Origin: Marchantia polymorpha subsp. ruderalis
Lineage: Eukaryota > Streptophyta > Marchantiopsida > Marchantiales > Marchantiaceae
DNA length: 64,000 nt
NCBI GenBank assembly: GCA_037833965.1
Contig: AP031358.1
Coordinates: 690,001-754,000, forward strand
Direction: 5' to 3'
The translations under genes and the position numbers were made by a program. This document shows positions 1 to 13,179 of the stretch, piece by piece; position 1 is the first letter of the stretch, and the number at the start of each line of letters is the position of its first letter. Below the pieces are notes generated by a model that was not told the DNA's origin, searched no databases, and saw only the letters and a program-made list of their open reading frames with translations.

Positions 1-399
1 AGATGGCAGAAATGCTTGCTAAACGCTATCCGACTCTGGACGTGCCCAAGTGAGTAGAATTAGTCTTCTTCGTTTCGTTCCCTATTATTGTTTGAGAAAT
101 TGGATCACCAAGGAGCAACGCACAGTTGCACATGCTTCGACTGGTTCGACGTGCTAATTTGATTGTTACTATCCTTCAAGACATATGCTTTAGTATATTT
201 CTTATTTCAGTTTTACTCTTAAGTTAATCATAAGCTGATTCTGATCTGAAACGTTCTCAGGATCGAGAAGGGTGCTGGCATGCCATACTACAACATCAAT
301 GTGTCCAAGCTGGCGAAACTGGGTTTGGAGAAGTACAAGCCCATCGAGGAGGCATTCGATGATGTCGTTGAATCGTATAAGCAGAAGGGCATGTTGTAG
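1..399 (+). CDS. 3' end of a DFR/CCR-like NAD(P)-dependent reductase (extended SDR)
   Basis: Two exons are visible: 1-49 (entering from outside the window) and 261-399, joined across a GT-AG intron (donor GTGAGT at 50, acceptor CTCAG at 256-260). The join is in frame (CCC AA|G ATC) and ends at TAG 397-399. The encoded tail of about 60 residues contains YPTLDVPKIEKG, PYYNINVSKL, LGLEKYKPIEEAFDD and VVESYKQKGML. This matches the C-terminal pattern of dihydroflavonol 4-reductase, cinnamoyl-CoA reductase and tetraketide pyrone reductase-like proteins, in which S-x-K-L-x-x-L-G precedes a helix ending E-S-x-K-x-K-G. These are cytosolic NADPH enzymes that reduce carbonyls in phenylpropanoid and related pathways. 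The Rossmann fold and the catalytic Tyr-Lys lie outside the window, so the substrate cannot be assigned. Family assignment is fairly sure; the specific enzyme is unknown. Confidence 0.72.
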
Positions 400-3001
400 A
401 AAATGGAATGAGCTGAGCTATCGACACAATGTAGATTTGGAGAAAGGAAAGACCTGCCTCGAAGCCCTGGGCCATGTAGCAGTCTCCCTCAATTTTGCTG
501 CAACACTGGCGATGATGTTACTGCATATACTAGTTCAGAATCGGTCTCCAAAGGACCCTCCTCATTCATAAGGACACTGATATATAATAATGTCATCAGT
601 CTGGAATTGTCATGAAAGGAAGCCTGCCATGATTTTAGTCAACCTTAGTACTAGAGGTCAATCATGTAAAGCTGTAAAGGAAGCCAGCGCGTTGTGGACT
701 ACCCAACGTGCGGGTATTGTACAGAAAGGGATATGTATCCTGTATAAACTCGATGCAATTCCAATATTCCTGCTTGGAATGTCTCACATTCTCCTGCATC
801 GCCCTTTCTGAAACCCTTGTGGATGCTCTTAAGATTTCTTAGCAGACCAGACGCCTCGTACATTTGAAAAGTATACCTATGACCTACTGATCTGACGATT
901 ATCATCACTGTTACCATGGGAATCGGCAATTTGAATACCTCGAGTTGAGTGCCTAAAACTACTGTATCATGCTGACAAATCCTGAAGATTGTGAGAACTC
1001 AATGATTGTTAGCTGCTCCCGAACCGTCCACCTTTTATATTTTTGGTCATTGCTTTCCACAAAATGCAGAGCCTAATCTCTTCAGGTCTGACGGAAATTT
1101 AGGGATGTCAGCTTACCATTATGTGACATTCGAATTTCATTCGAGGGAAGCAAATGTAGAGGAGAACTAATAGTGTCAAATTTTAAATGATGTAAATGCA
1201 CGTAATTTTGAAAGTTGAAGTTAAGGCAATTTGAATGTAGATAAACTCTCAAGTCTGACTCTCTTGTTAGGAGCGCACATTAGCGAAAACGCTTCGACCA
1301 ATTCCGATACGAGTGAGCACATTCGACCACACATGTCAAATTCATATACAAGCATGTACGTATGTATACACACACCGTAAATGACAATAGCGGACAATGA
1401 AATGTCCAGATGTAGGTTCGTGTTGGCGTTTGCTGGGCTTCGCATTTACAGCTCTACTGCAATGATGGGATGTTTGGACAGTTTTCCACAGTTCTATGTA
1501 AAATTGGTACTAAGAAAGTTTCACTTTTGCACATGATTGTTAAGTTTGTTATTCTTCGCGTAGTCTAGAATTCAACGTGGAAAATTACTTGGCTTGTAAT
1601 GGATGGTCATTACGCGTCAAACTTGTCCGATCTTGAAACATATTGAACCACTAGTGCTTCCGGCAACTTCAAATGGTGCAACCAGAAAAGTTGACAGCTG
1701 TAAACATTAGTGATTTTCTCTAGATTTCTCTAGGAGGCCTAAACTTCCAAAATTCTTTCCGCTGTCAACTAAAACTTACACATCCTCCAGGCAAAACAAG
1801 TATGGGACGTGCTTGAGGAGATCACGCTTCAAAGAGACAAATCTGCCATCGGAAGATTCTCGACCCAGGCAGAAGACAAAACCTCCAGAGCTACTGTATG
1901 TGCTTAAACCTGAATCGGACCTACAACAACCTGAGACGCTGAAAAAATGATTTTCCTTGTATAAATATCAGACAGAAAGCATCAAGTGAGAAAAGAGTTG
2001 AATTGCGCGTCCAGCATCGCACTCTCTAGATGCGCTCACGTCCAAGTCTGTATCCTTCTACCTATCTATTCTAGCACCTGTAGGTTCTATATACTACTGT
2101 TCATATAAGTTAGTTTAGAAGGCCTTGCAGAAAGTGGCCTGATCTGCCCCTTGAATGCCAATGTCCGAATGACATGGTTTCCCACTTTCTAGTACATGGC
2201 AGTAAGCCATACGTAAGGAAATCTACAAGATTATGAAGTCCTCCTCCTGTGTAACCCGTGCTTCTCGCAGTTATTGAAGACCTTTATCCGCACTAGCCAC
2301 TTCAAAGTGGTAACCCTTTACATACAAATTGTGTAATTTTCAGGTCACTCTATATTACAGGAAGAGAACCAAGCCTCTCCAAACTTCTTTGCTGAACCCT
2401 ATGGGTTTAGTAGCCGCTTCCGGTCACGGCACTTGTTCCAACGTGTGGATCCAAAAATCAACCTCATGTCATAGTAGCCCACCTGAGAAAAAAGCTAGGG
2501 GATGTTCTCCTCTGGAACTTTCCTCGCCAATTTCTTCCTCTCAAGTCAGCGCATGCACCTTGGAGTCAACTAAAGCTTTCCCCGTATAATCGAGGTAATA
2601 CCGCGGGTTTCCTGGTCACATGACTCCATGTCATGTCAATCTGTGTGTGATTCACAAGCTCGGTCAATGTAATAAGACGTATGCATCGATTTATCTTCGG
2701 TTTCCGTTTAGTCCTGGACACCACCATCAAGCGCACAGAGAATTGACGAACAGTGAGTCTCTCATTTTTTTCCCGCTGAGATGTATAAAAACTCCTTATA
2801 CGTGCCTCTCGCATCCTCGTATCCAACAAAAATGTAACAATTAACAATTCAACTAGCACGCCACAACTGCATTATATCTTCGTTAATCGAGACCTTTGAT
2901 GGCGACTCCCTTACTGAAATACAAGACCGAGTGCACTGAATCTAAGGAAAAGTATAACTTTGCAGCTTGGACACTGAATAATATCAGGATGTGTTCTTAC
3001 C
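400..3001. other. Intergenic region, no gene recognised
   Basis: This stretch contains only short, unconvincing open frames. It should include the 3' UTR of the reductase on the left and the 3' UTR of the minus-strand coiled-coil gene on the right. I see no RNA gene or clear repeat in it. Confidence 0.5.
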
Positions 3002-6000
3002 TCATTCTCCTCCAAGAGAAGAGTCAACGTCCACCGAGACGTCACCTGATTTCTGCGGCTGGAGTGACGAAGTATCCTTGACAAGATTCGTCTTCTCCAG
3101 CAATTCAGAGTTCAACTTCAGTGGATCAGGGATGCTTTCAAATGTAGTTGCGAGTTCGCTCTCTCCGAGTGGAACTACATCATCCACTTTCTTGTTTTCG
3201 CACTCCTCCTTTTCTTCTATCGTACATACGTCTTCAACAGAATCGTCATTCCCAGCTACATCCACATCTGCCTCTCCAGAATCGCAAACACGCTTCTCAT
3301 CAGGCTCAGGAAGTTCTCCGGCCAAATAATCACTGTCTGCGCGTTCGAACACCGGGATCTCCGCATCTAAATCGCCTTTCTCTTCAGTTGTCGCACCATC
3401 TTGATCATGTTCGGGCAAATCTGTTTGAGTGCCAGAGGGTTCCAAGTTTTCGAAATCCTCAAGGGGTGCATCTTGTCGCTCGGGCAGAGCGGTGCCACTG
3501 TCCACTTCAACCATTTCCAAAACTTGCTCAGGTTCAGGTGAGTCTCGAGCATCTACCGCCTTGACATCCTCTGCGAGGGGCTTGTCCTCATCCAAAGGAC
3601 TCAAACTTACCTCACTTGCGGCCTCACCGCAATCATCTTGGGCAACTACTGGCTCTAAAGAATCGCCGGCTATATTCTCCTGTGAAGAGATGCTGGATAC
3701 ATCTTCCATGCTGCTTGCGTCTGCGGGTGTGCTCTGGTCGATTTGCAACGGAGTCTCTATGGTTGCGACATCGAGTATATCCACAGGCTCACTCAGTTCA
3801 CCATCAACTACAGGTTCAACAATACTTACTGTATCTGTAGATGCTTCTTCTGTCTCCTCGGAGTTCCCAAACTCCTCGGAGTTCCCAAACTCCTCGGAGT
3901 TCCCAAACTCGCCGACAATCTCTTGCTGTTCCACCACGGCATCTCCGAGTACCTCTCCATCACCATCAGTTAAACTGGTTCTTTCATGTGATTCACTGAC
4001 AGCATCATCGGCTGTCAAAACCAAATCCTGGTCCTCATCTCCAAGTGCGTCTGTGTCCTCTTCGATGAAACCCATTCCAGGGGCCAAGTCAGACTCCAAC
4101 ACCTCCGGCACTTCAGCATTTGTGCTCATTGAAGCCTCCTCGGAGCCAATATCACGAGGCGAAATAGCAACGGCTTCTGCTTCCCCACTCACGAGATCCT
4201 TCGTCGTATTGACTTCGTAAGAAAAGTCTTCAAGCCTCTCCTCAACTACCACATCAGAGCTCAAATGGCTCTCGAATTCGGCAATCTCACTATCTTCATC
4301 GAATAAGATTCCTGCTTCTGTGGTGGTGTCCGCAGCACAAGCGTCGGCAAGGCTCTGCTCATCGTGCCGCTTCGCGCCTCCAGGAGAAGCATCAGTGACA
4401 TTATCACAAGATACCGTACTTCCAAGGTCTTCTTCTCGAAACTCAAAAGCCTTCTCTAGCTCCAACAGATCAGGATCTTCTTCGACAGATAGAAGAGCTT
4501 CCTGCTCTAATGATAGAAGGCCAGTGGTTAAATCATCTCCTAGCTCAAAATTCTGGCCACTAACGTCAGAAAGAAGACTGCTTGGCGCTCGCTCTACCTC
4601 TACTGTTTCCTCTTTCAATAGTTCAGAAACTACTTTCTCACTAAAAAACTTAACATCTTCGGCTTCTTCCGGAGTGATACTTCTACTCTCCGCAGATGCA
4701 GTCGGCACAGAAGATGCAGCAACATTCTTAATCTCCCGGGTTGCGTTTAGCTGCTCAGAAGATGTAGCACCACCAGAGTGAGATCTTTGCTTCAACTGAC
4801 CGACTCTCTTTAGGATGTTGGCTAACTCACTCTCCACATCCTGTTGCTGCTTGGCGATGAGCTCTTTGTTCATAGACTGACCTGCACCACCCGCACTTCC
4901 ACCTGATGGATTGACGGAACTACTTGTTCCGGTCCATTCGACGTGCTTCTCCACCTTAGTTTGGACCTGAAGATGTCCTGCCTGTTCGCTCCGCTTCTTC
5001 TTTTGTTCCATGGATTTTATCAAAAATCTCTCCTCTGCACATGCCCAATAATCAGACTGAGTGATGATCTCTGAGAAAAACGCTCCGATAATTGGTCGAA
5101 CTCTATACTAGTAGCAGACCATCACCCCACAATGTATAGCTCGCTTATGTGGGTTGCGACAACAAAGAAAGCGGTAATGACAACCCATGCTCATTGGCAA
5201 CTAAATTAAACAGTACCCTGATCGAAAAACACCAGTCCGTCAGTTTTAATTCTTGCGAAATCAGAGCCACGAATACGCGTTAAGGAGGGTCACTCGTATC
5301 CACTTGCACCGACTGAAGTGCAATATGAAACTCACAGCCTCATACTTCAAAACGTTTGTCCTTGTGACTTGCGTTGAGGCAGGATGGACGCTAGGAAGAT
5401 GCAGTTCGCAGATTAATCACTGAGCTAGGCTTTTTAAACTACTGATAGCCTGTCATGAACCTATGGTCCTGGAGGGTAAGAGGCTAGAACAGCTGATATC
5501 CCGTACTTCCATCTGATGGCAAGCCTACACCCTCGGGTGCATCCACTTGTAAGTCCACAACCGGGACCTCGAAATGCCTGCTCAGAAGATAGGATTGATT
5601 CACTAGTGAGGAGCTGGCATGAAGGAACTACTCCAGGGAAGAACAATCACTTCGGATGACATAATGCTCAAAACTCGAACAGGCTGTTTCGTGAAGCCCC
5701 GCTACTGAAAGCTTGGAACTTACGTATTGTAAAATCGCCTGAATTTCCATCATACTCGTGGATAACAGTTCTTTTTCAAGGACTCCGACAATGACGGAAA
5801 CTAGTGTAACAACTGAAGAAGGCCTAGAATGCACGGCTGATTACCTTCAACTTCCTCGACCTCCGCAATTTGCTCCACCTTTGCGGCCTCGCGTCTAGAA
5901 GAAACATGAGCAGAGCTTTCTCTATAATTAAGTTCTCGAAGAGAGACTCTCCCACGAACGTTTCTAACAACTCTCTCTATGCCTTTGCAGTGTTCACAAG

Positions 6001-6733
6001 TTGGACTCCTACATCTCCTAGATTGAAACTTCACCTCTCTGCAAACAGTGTTCAAATTTTCTTTCAATCTATCAATCTCCTTCTGGAGACTCCTCTTCTC
6101 CTTCAACCAATCCTGCTCCTTCGCAGCAACGATTGACATCACCCTCTCATTGGCCCGTCCCTCGGCTTTCCTCAATCCTCTCAGCTCTTGCACTGCCTTT
6201 TCGGCATCCTCAACTCTGCTGAGCAGAACAATCTTCTCTTTGTCCATCTCCACCTCAGCGTCAACCAAATCCCTCACTCTCTCTTCCGTCTGATATGCAG
6301 TCTGTGCCAGCCCTCTCAGTCGCTCCATCGCCTCTCTGAGCATGGACTCCAATGCCATCCTTTGAAATCTGGAGCATGCTCGCAGATCAAGGCGCTCTTC
6401 GTCGGATATACTCTTCCTCCTCTTCTTGGAGGAATTCGATGCTCTGACCAACGCTCCCAGAGCCATGAAGGACAGAGCGACTCCGAAATACTCACCCAAA
6501 AGAGGCAGAGCCTCATCATCCTGAACCTGAAGGTACGTGTTGATCAAATGTTTGCGTACAGGGCTCAGCTGGTTGTTAACATCATTCCAATACTCTCCAT
6601 TGTTATTGGTGCTGTTGTTGTTGATGATGTTGCTTCTGCCGAAGTTGTTGTCTGTTTGCATCGACTCTGTAACTGCCATCGCCACTCCTCCTACTCCAGC
6701 TCCTCCTCCTCCTCGTCGAAGTATGTCAGTCAT
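3002..6733 (-). CDS. Membrane-anchored coiled-coil protein with long acidic C-terminal region (3 exons)
   Basis: Exons by splice signals and phase are 6733-5845, 5782-5724 and 5032-3002, giving about 992 residues. The donors GTAATC and GTAAGT fit the reading frames, as does the acceptor AG before GAGAGATTTTTG. I chose the ATG at 6733; the same frame reads upstream only to a TTG. The N-terminus is Gly- and Asn-rich. Residues about 78-98 are hydrophobic (LLGEYFGVALSFMALG) and followed by basic SSKKRRK, so this is a likely membrane anchor. Residues about 110-235 are heptad-like coiled coil, then comes a Cys-rich patch (CRSPTCEHCKG). Exon 3 begins ERFLIKSMEQKKKR and continues as a very acidic, Ser/Glu/Asp-rich, probably disordered region with three EFGNSE repeats. 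I recognise a plant-type protein of unknown function; no enzymatic motif is visible. A strong donor-like GGTAAG directly follows the stop, so a 3' UTR intron is possible. Confidence 0.7.
3854..3907 (-). repeat. Three tandem 18-nt repeats inside the acidic coding exon
   Basis: Three identical 18-nt units (CTCCTCGGAGTTCCCAAA on the plus strand) encode EFGNSE three times in frame. Multiples of three keep the frame open, so length variation between strains would be tolerated. Confidence 0.9.
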
Positions 6734-9400
6734 AATGGGCAAGCTCTGTCGCCACTAAAAGATTCAAAATACGAGATCCCCTCACGCAATTTAAGCACGC
6801 AATCTCCACGCTTCTCCTCTGCTATGAATTCTGCTTCATCTTCCGGGCCTCGGCATATCAGTAAACGAGTGGCGCAGCCGAGAAAAGAAGCCTGGCATCG
6901 AGAACCATGGAAATTTCGCTCCATGTCCTACACGGCAACCAGTTGGTTGTTCTCATTTCATTAGGTGCCACCCACACAGCCACCGGGACGTTAGCGCCCT
7001 CAAACCACTACTCCTCCGCAATCCAGCGAGCACCGCAATGTCCCGCCACAGGCGAGCAGGTCGGGGCAGCAATAATTCTTCCCAATCAGCAACTACGCTC
7101 CGCAGCGCTCCTCCGCGCTCTATTCCCACTCTCAACCCTGACAGTAAGAAGAATGCGGGAGGAGAGGCACCCGCCTACGACCACCGCCTCCGGCACGTCT
7201 AGCACCCCGACCCTGAATCAGTGCGTTGCAACAACAGAGTCGCCATCGATACTCGGCAGCAGAAGGTAGAAGCTAATGCCGCCGAGGAACAGTACCAGAG
7301 CCAACAAGATCACAACCACGTACGCTAACCAATCTTCATCTCTGCTTGGACCTCCATCCTGCACCATCCGGGCGCCAGCACGTTCTTTCACCGGGGGCGT
7401 CGTCTTCGTTTACTTTACCGATCGATATCAAAGCTGGTGATAACCTCTCTCCCTCTCTATATCTCTCTCTCTTTCTCACACTCAATCCTTCACCTCAACG
7501 ACTGCAACTCCTGGACTCCCCTCAGTTCCCTCCCTTCCATTCGGCATCAGGTGAAAATGGACCATTACCGCCCCACCCACATAAAGCTCTAGCTCTGTCC
7601 TGGGCTATCCTTGTCTGGACTTGTGGCAATGCGGCAGGCAGCAGCAGCAGCACCAGGTCCACCCCTCCTCCCTCCCTACCCAGCCAGAGGCTCGGGCTTT
7701 CTCCAGCAAGCTTCAGCCCGCAAGATGCGGAGCTATAATGGGCAGGCAGGCTGCAGATCTCAGCCCTTTGGTTCAATCGGCCACCGGCTCCCAGTTATCA
7801 GGACCACCAGCGCCGCCGCACTCGGTCTCGCCACACCGCTTCTCTTTACTTCTCTTTTCTTCTCGGATACCCTCGCGCTCCGTCGGAGGCCTCCCTCCGT
7901 CGTGCTGCTGCTTTCGGAGCCACAGAAGTGCGGGAAGAGATCAGAATCCCAGGCACGAGAGAAAGCCGACGTAGAGGACAGATCGTCGAAAAGGCCTGGG
8001 CGATTATTTTAAGGTCATGATAGTAATCTCTGCGCTGTTCCTGCGGAGATCTGAAATGGACCCTGACGCTGCAGAAGTAGGGCGCGGAGGGCCAGCGGGA
8101 GGTATCCCCCGACTCACGAACGGCGCATACCGACAAGGAACTCGATCACTCGCGGGGCAGAGGTCGCGGCATGGAAAGCGGAACGAAGCGGCAGAGCGTC
8201 CAAGAAAACACTTGCTCGGGTTCTTCCGGTTCCAACAAGCGAGAGCGAGGAGGGTGGCATCGAATTCTGCGCTTCTCTCCGATCCACAAACTGGACAAGC
8301 GCACGGGGTGCGGTAAAAGAGACGAGGAGGATTTCCCAATCCGTTTCTACCGGCTCGGCATTAATGTTGCGCAATTATCTGCTCCCGGGCCTCTTCCACC
8401 ACATCGATCCTCCTTTTCTCCTTTTCTTCGCTCGTCAGATTCCCAGCATCGCGTGGACTCCTGCATGCTCGTCTGCCGCCCCAGTTGCCAGGCGACTCGA
8501 GTGACCCACCGAATTCGAGATGTCGGGCCTCCGCTGATGCGTCAGGCCACATGAAGCGAATCAGTGCGGTGAAGGGAATGCGGCCCAGACTCGAGATTTC
8601 TTCAGCCGGTCAGCATCTGCGGCACGCACTCACGAGGAAGAAACAATACGCGGCAGCAGTCTGGCCTCGGCACGCAGCCAAAGAAAGAGATATCGAAACG
8701 GATAATTTCACCGACGCTGTAAAAGGGCAGCCAGAGCCTCCATCACCGGCTGGGGGAGTCCTCAAGCGATTTCCCGAGCGTCGATGCAAGATCGCACGGC
8801 TTCTAAAAGAGGAGAGTCGCGTCGGGAGTCCCAGTAAAATACAAGAAACCGGAGCTGAAGATCGGAGTCTTCAGACCTAGACCTCATACACGGTAGCAAA
8901 TTCTGCTATGCGGGAGGCTGTGCCGTAAAAGGACTTTCTCAGTCGCAAGTTGTGCTTTTTCTACCCCGTTGTCCCGCTCCGGAGCCACGAGATTTGCCTC
9001 CATTAAAGGACAGTACGGTGCTCTATCCATCACCGTTAACTGTTGTGGATCGAGTCGGAAAATGGGACGCGACTTTTATCCGAGGGGTTTTACCTCGACC
9101 CCCGTTCCTTTTATCCGATGGTTTTGTCTAGACTCTGCTGTCAAGCATGAGCGCCTGACAGGTGGGGTCGGAAGAATGCTCTCATCATTCCCGAAGTCCG
9201 ACCCTTCTCTTCAACGATCTTTCTCGTAATCCCCGTTTGAGCAAACTTACGATCTGCCAAAATTATCAGACCTGGCCTCGAGTTTCTCATCATGCAAAAT
9301 CCGAAGTGAATCGGGGGATCGTAATAACAGCGTCTTTGAGCGATATTGCGTCGACTTGCATCATCAATAACAAGACCCTATTTTAGAAGACGAACATTTG
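6734..9400. other. Long GC-richer upstream region, probably promoter and 5' UTR of the coiled-coil gene
   Basis: About 2.7 kb upstream of the minus-strand start is richer in GC than the flanks and open in several frames on both strands, none with a recognisable protein. It includes a pyrimidine-rich CT tract near 7440-7490. A long leader with non-coding exons is plausible, but I cannot place a promoter. Confidence 0.35.
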
Positions 9401-12400
9401 CCGAAACCTCTAGCACATTCACAACCAACGCAGGACTGTCGAATGTGTGCCGTGACTAGTCTCGACGTCTCATTTATTCCCAGATTCTAGGAGGGCTCAA
9501 TCGTATGATAACAACTTCGAACGAGGATATGATCTCTCGAGGGAATAGACCTAATATGGGCGTCCTTAACAACTGTGGTCTAAATTTACGTCCATCCCAT
9601 ACATTGGCCGAAGCAAAGTTCCAATTTTTAGAATTGTTGCCCGAATCTCTGAACCTCGTAGCCGGATTCTCCCAGCTAGATTTTGTTGCTCTCCACTTGG
9701 CCCGCCTTTCACGTTTTCACAGCTAGATTATCAGCAGATTCAGTTTCGAGACACGTATGATACATAACTCTATCCTTAATCGTCTTTGTTGATTTAAGTT
9801 GGGAGCGATAGCAAACTATGGGATAATATTTTGACGCACTTCTCAAAGAGTGTTCCATATCATACCATGTAAGAAAAACGAAATATATCATTCATTCCAC
9901 CATGCTATTCAGATTAGTTCAGTCAAAATTCATCCAAATTATTAATCTCAATCAATTATAATTTCTGCTTTGTGTATGAAAAAGTGTAAAAACATATTCA
10001 CCATGTAAATCTTTTGGATGTATTTGTGAATCATTTCAATATACCTTGGGTATTCTAGATTTTAGACTATATATTTCAATATAGTCCCTGTGATTTCATC
10101 TCTCTTGGTTTTGTTAGCTTCTACACATGCGATTACATTTAACCATCTTCGAAACATATGTAATGGACATGAATTGTTTCATTCTTTCATTTAAGTTTAT
10201 CATAGAAAGTCTACAGGCATGATCTACAAATGTCAGACAACAGGCATCAATCTATTGATTATACTGTACAATCTAAAGAATAACATTCTTGAAAAAATCT
10301 ATTGTTATGTGTGTATTGTTTGAATATACTATTTATTCAATCTTTTGATATCTTAAATGGAAAATGACATATTTTCTATTATCATGCTACTGGTGCCTAG
10401 CAAGTTTCATCTCAACCCTTTCGTTTGGTTTTATCCACGCTTGATTCCACGGTATCTTCTTCTTCTTTTTTGCTGCACTGCTGAGTATATCAAATCTCAA
10501 AATTACTTTTTCGACTCCAAATACTATAATTCTTAGAAATATGAATGGCGGAAGTCATGGAATGTGTATTATATTGAAGTGGATGTATGTGTACGGCCCA
10601 GAGCAGTTGTATATTGACGTAGAGACCAAAGACCTCGCCACCCTGGCATTTTCACAAACCGCGCACTGGCCTTTTCGACCAGGATGGTAGCAAAGGGGCG
10701 ATGGGACGCGTCGGCGGACGTGCTTATGGACTGTCGAGAACGGGGAATTTCGTTAATAAACTGTGGATGGTGGGACGTGAACTAATAATGGACGGCAAGG
10801 TGGAACCTCTGAATGAGACAAGACGATGGACGAGAGAAGCGAGCGCAATCGGAGACAGAAACGCGACACTCTCTATCGGCAAGGAAGCACAGTACCGGCC
10901 CTACCGGTGATCCTGCGCACATGTACCACAAGAGCAACTGTGGTCGAAATCGGTACCGGTGTTCTATACAGTGAAAAGTAAATGAACCTTGTCCTGTTCC
11001 AGTGTTGTCTTTGCTCATCAATCCGTCTGTCCGTCCGTCCATCCATCGATTGCTGCCACTGACTTCTGCCTTCCAGGGAGCCACACACGTACACACTCAA
11101 ATACATTTATGGCCTACAGGCGTTTGACAAGGCCAGGCAAGACGGTCTGTGGGCCCCACCTGATCAGCTGAGGTGGACCTGGCATTATATGTACCAGTTT
11201 TCACTACTGCCCTCAGAAATGTACAGTGGAATCGGTACTGGAGATCGTACTGATCACTCCACTGGACCACAGTCCAGAGTCCAGACTCATGTAAGTCGGG
11301 TTGCAGTTCACATGCTTTTAACCCCCACTGTTAGTACGTGCGAGGAGGTGTGATGCGCTCGGTCGCTCACGCTGTCGAGAGACAGAGACAGAGGGATCCG
11401 ATGCCCACATGAGTGGCTGAATCGAACAATCAAGAGTTGGGCATCGTCGGTTCCGATAAGAGTGCCAGAGACACGAAGGAAATGAAATGTGGGAATTTTT
11501 TCCTGCACAAGTCCTACCCTTCCTTCTTTTCCCAAATTGGAATGATTGGCCTTCCGAGGAAGGACGGATCTTCGAGAGGCTCTCGTTAGATAAGGGTAGG
11601 AGTGCCGATACGCCGACCCCATTTGGATTCTGGAGGAAGGAAAGATCGCGGCACACTGGAGAAGTACAAGTACATGCTGAGCTCTGCAAACGTTGTTGTT
11701 GAATCTGTTGTTTTGATTGGCACCGTATACGCTCCGACCGTAGTTTCCGAAGGGATAAAAGGTAATTCGAATTCGAATTCCAACTGCGAATCTGGAAATT
11801 GAGAACGTCCACTGAGTTTCCCATCCGTTGTCAACGTCGTGCTTTAGTTTCTGCTTGAAAATATATCACCCAATGACTGTTTTCTAACGATGGAAGACGT
11901 AGATGTCCTTCGGAAATAAACAATTCCTAGTGTACCTTCCATTCTGAAAGCGAATCAAGTTTTGGTCATTTCTAGCAGGAGTTTTTCAACGGAAAATTCG
12001 ATTCAAGTCTTGTGCATATTTGTATTCCGAAAACAAGAAATAGCGTTTACCGTCTTCACTTGACGGTAAACGCTAGAATTCTACCGGTAGACAAGCACAA
12101 ACTCCATCCTGTCTCAACCACAGATCCGCCAAACAGACCGCCGTGATCATCAACTAATCCTGGTATGGTTCCGGCATCACTGGATAGATATATGATGTGA
12201 TGTTCGAACTGAAGAGTTATTCGCCTCAGCAATTTGCATCTCAACCTTTCCAGAGCCTGTGCAATTCCGGCGAACACAATGCATTCTCTTCCCCACCTTG
12301 TGTTGTCTTAAACAAAGGATGATACTGGTCTGGTATACACCTTGATAAGATTAGTAGCGAGATTAGGATTATTTGACTGACATTGATCATAAACAAAACG

Positions 12401-12416
12401 AGGTTGATATATCTTA
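9401..12416. other. AT-rich intergenic DNA with small simple repeats
   Basis: No gene is recognised. Small features are a run of CCGT/CCAT units near 11026-11050, an ATTCGA run near 11764-11785 and the hairpin at 12041-12075. Confidence 0.5.
12041..12075. repeat. Perfect 14-bp inverted repeat (hairpin)
   Basis: The arms TAGCGTTTACCGTC and GACGGTAAACGCTA are exact reverse complements separated by 7 nt (TTCACTT). No T-run follows and there is no adjacent gene, so it is not obviously a terminator. Confidence 0.85.
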
Positions 12417-12638
12417 TAGTCATAAACTACTTTGCTGTAACACATAATTACATAAATTCAACCTTCACGCTTCGAACCGTTTTTCATCCTTTTCTGAAGA
12501 TGAGTCAAAAGCTTGATTGTAGCATGCTAGTCATAAACTGCTTTGCTGTAACACATAATTACATAAATTCAACCTTCACGCTTCAAACGATTTTTCATAC
12601 TTTTCTGAAGATGAGTCAAAAGCTTGATTGTAGCATGA
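12417..12638. repeat. Direct tandem duplication, 2 x about 111 bp
   Basis: The unit beginning TAGTCATAAACT recurs at 12528 with only a few substitutions, one of them a change from CTAC to CTGC. The words GACATTGATC flank the pair on both sides. It is non-coding and looks like a recent slippage or unequal-crossing duplication. Confidence 0.9.
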
Positions 12639-13179
12639 CATTGATCGATAAGTGAACATTTGCCAAAATCGAGCACTTGATCACCATGTACATGCGTAAA
12701 TCATGATAAAAGATTTCATTAAAAAAAAAGCAAACACGTGAACATGCAAATAGATTCAATTTTATCAATAACGAAGTTGAGCTTGCATCTGGGCAAGCTT
12801 GACACAAGACAATACAATCAAGAGATGGAGAAAAATGAATACGAAGCCCACATATACAGTAGCCATTGTTGATGTATCATTATTGATAATGCCGATGCAC
12901 TTGCAAAAAGGATCAAACAGGTGGATTGTAGAGTTCACGTCACGCCAAAAGCTACTCTTTTTGATAATGTTTACTATGTTGTTATGAAGTTCATAGCTGG
13001 AATCAATATTCCGCTCCTTACGCTACTCTTCAATAATATTTGACATAGAAGTGATGAGACGTTTGACTGTCTTGAAACGAACGAACATATAATAAATAGT
13101 TGATCAACATGAAGCTCAATACGAAACCATTAAGTATGATTTACCAAGCATCTCCTTGCAAACCAAAGAAAATATGTTA

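Noticed and set aside
3429..4220. 263-codon plus-strand frame rich in Ser/Thr
   Set aside because: It is the antisense shadow of the acidic exon; Glu/Asp codons read backwards as Ser/Leu/Phe.
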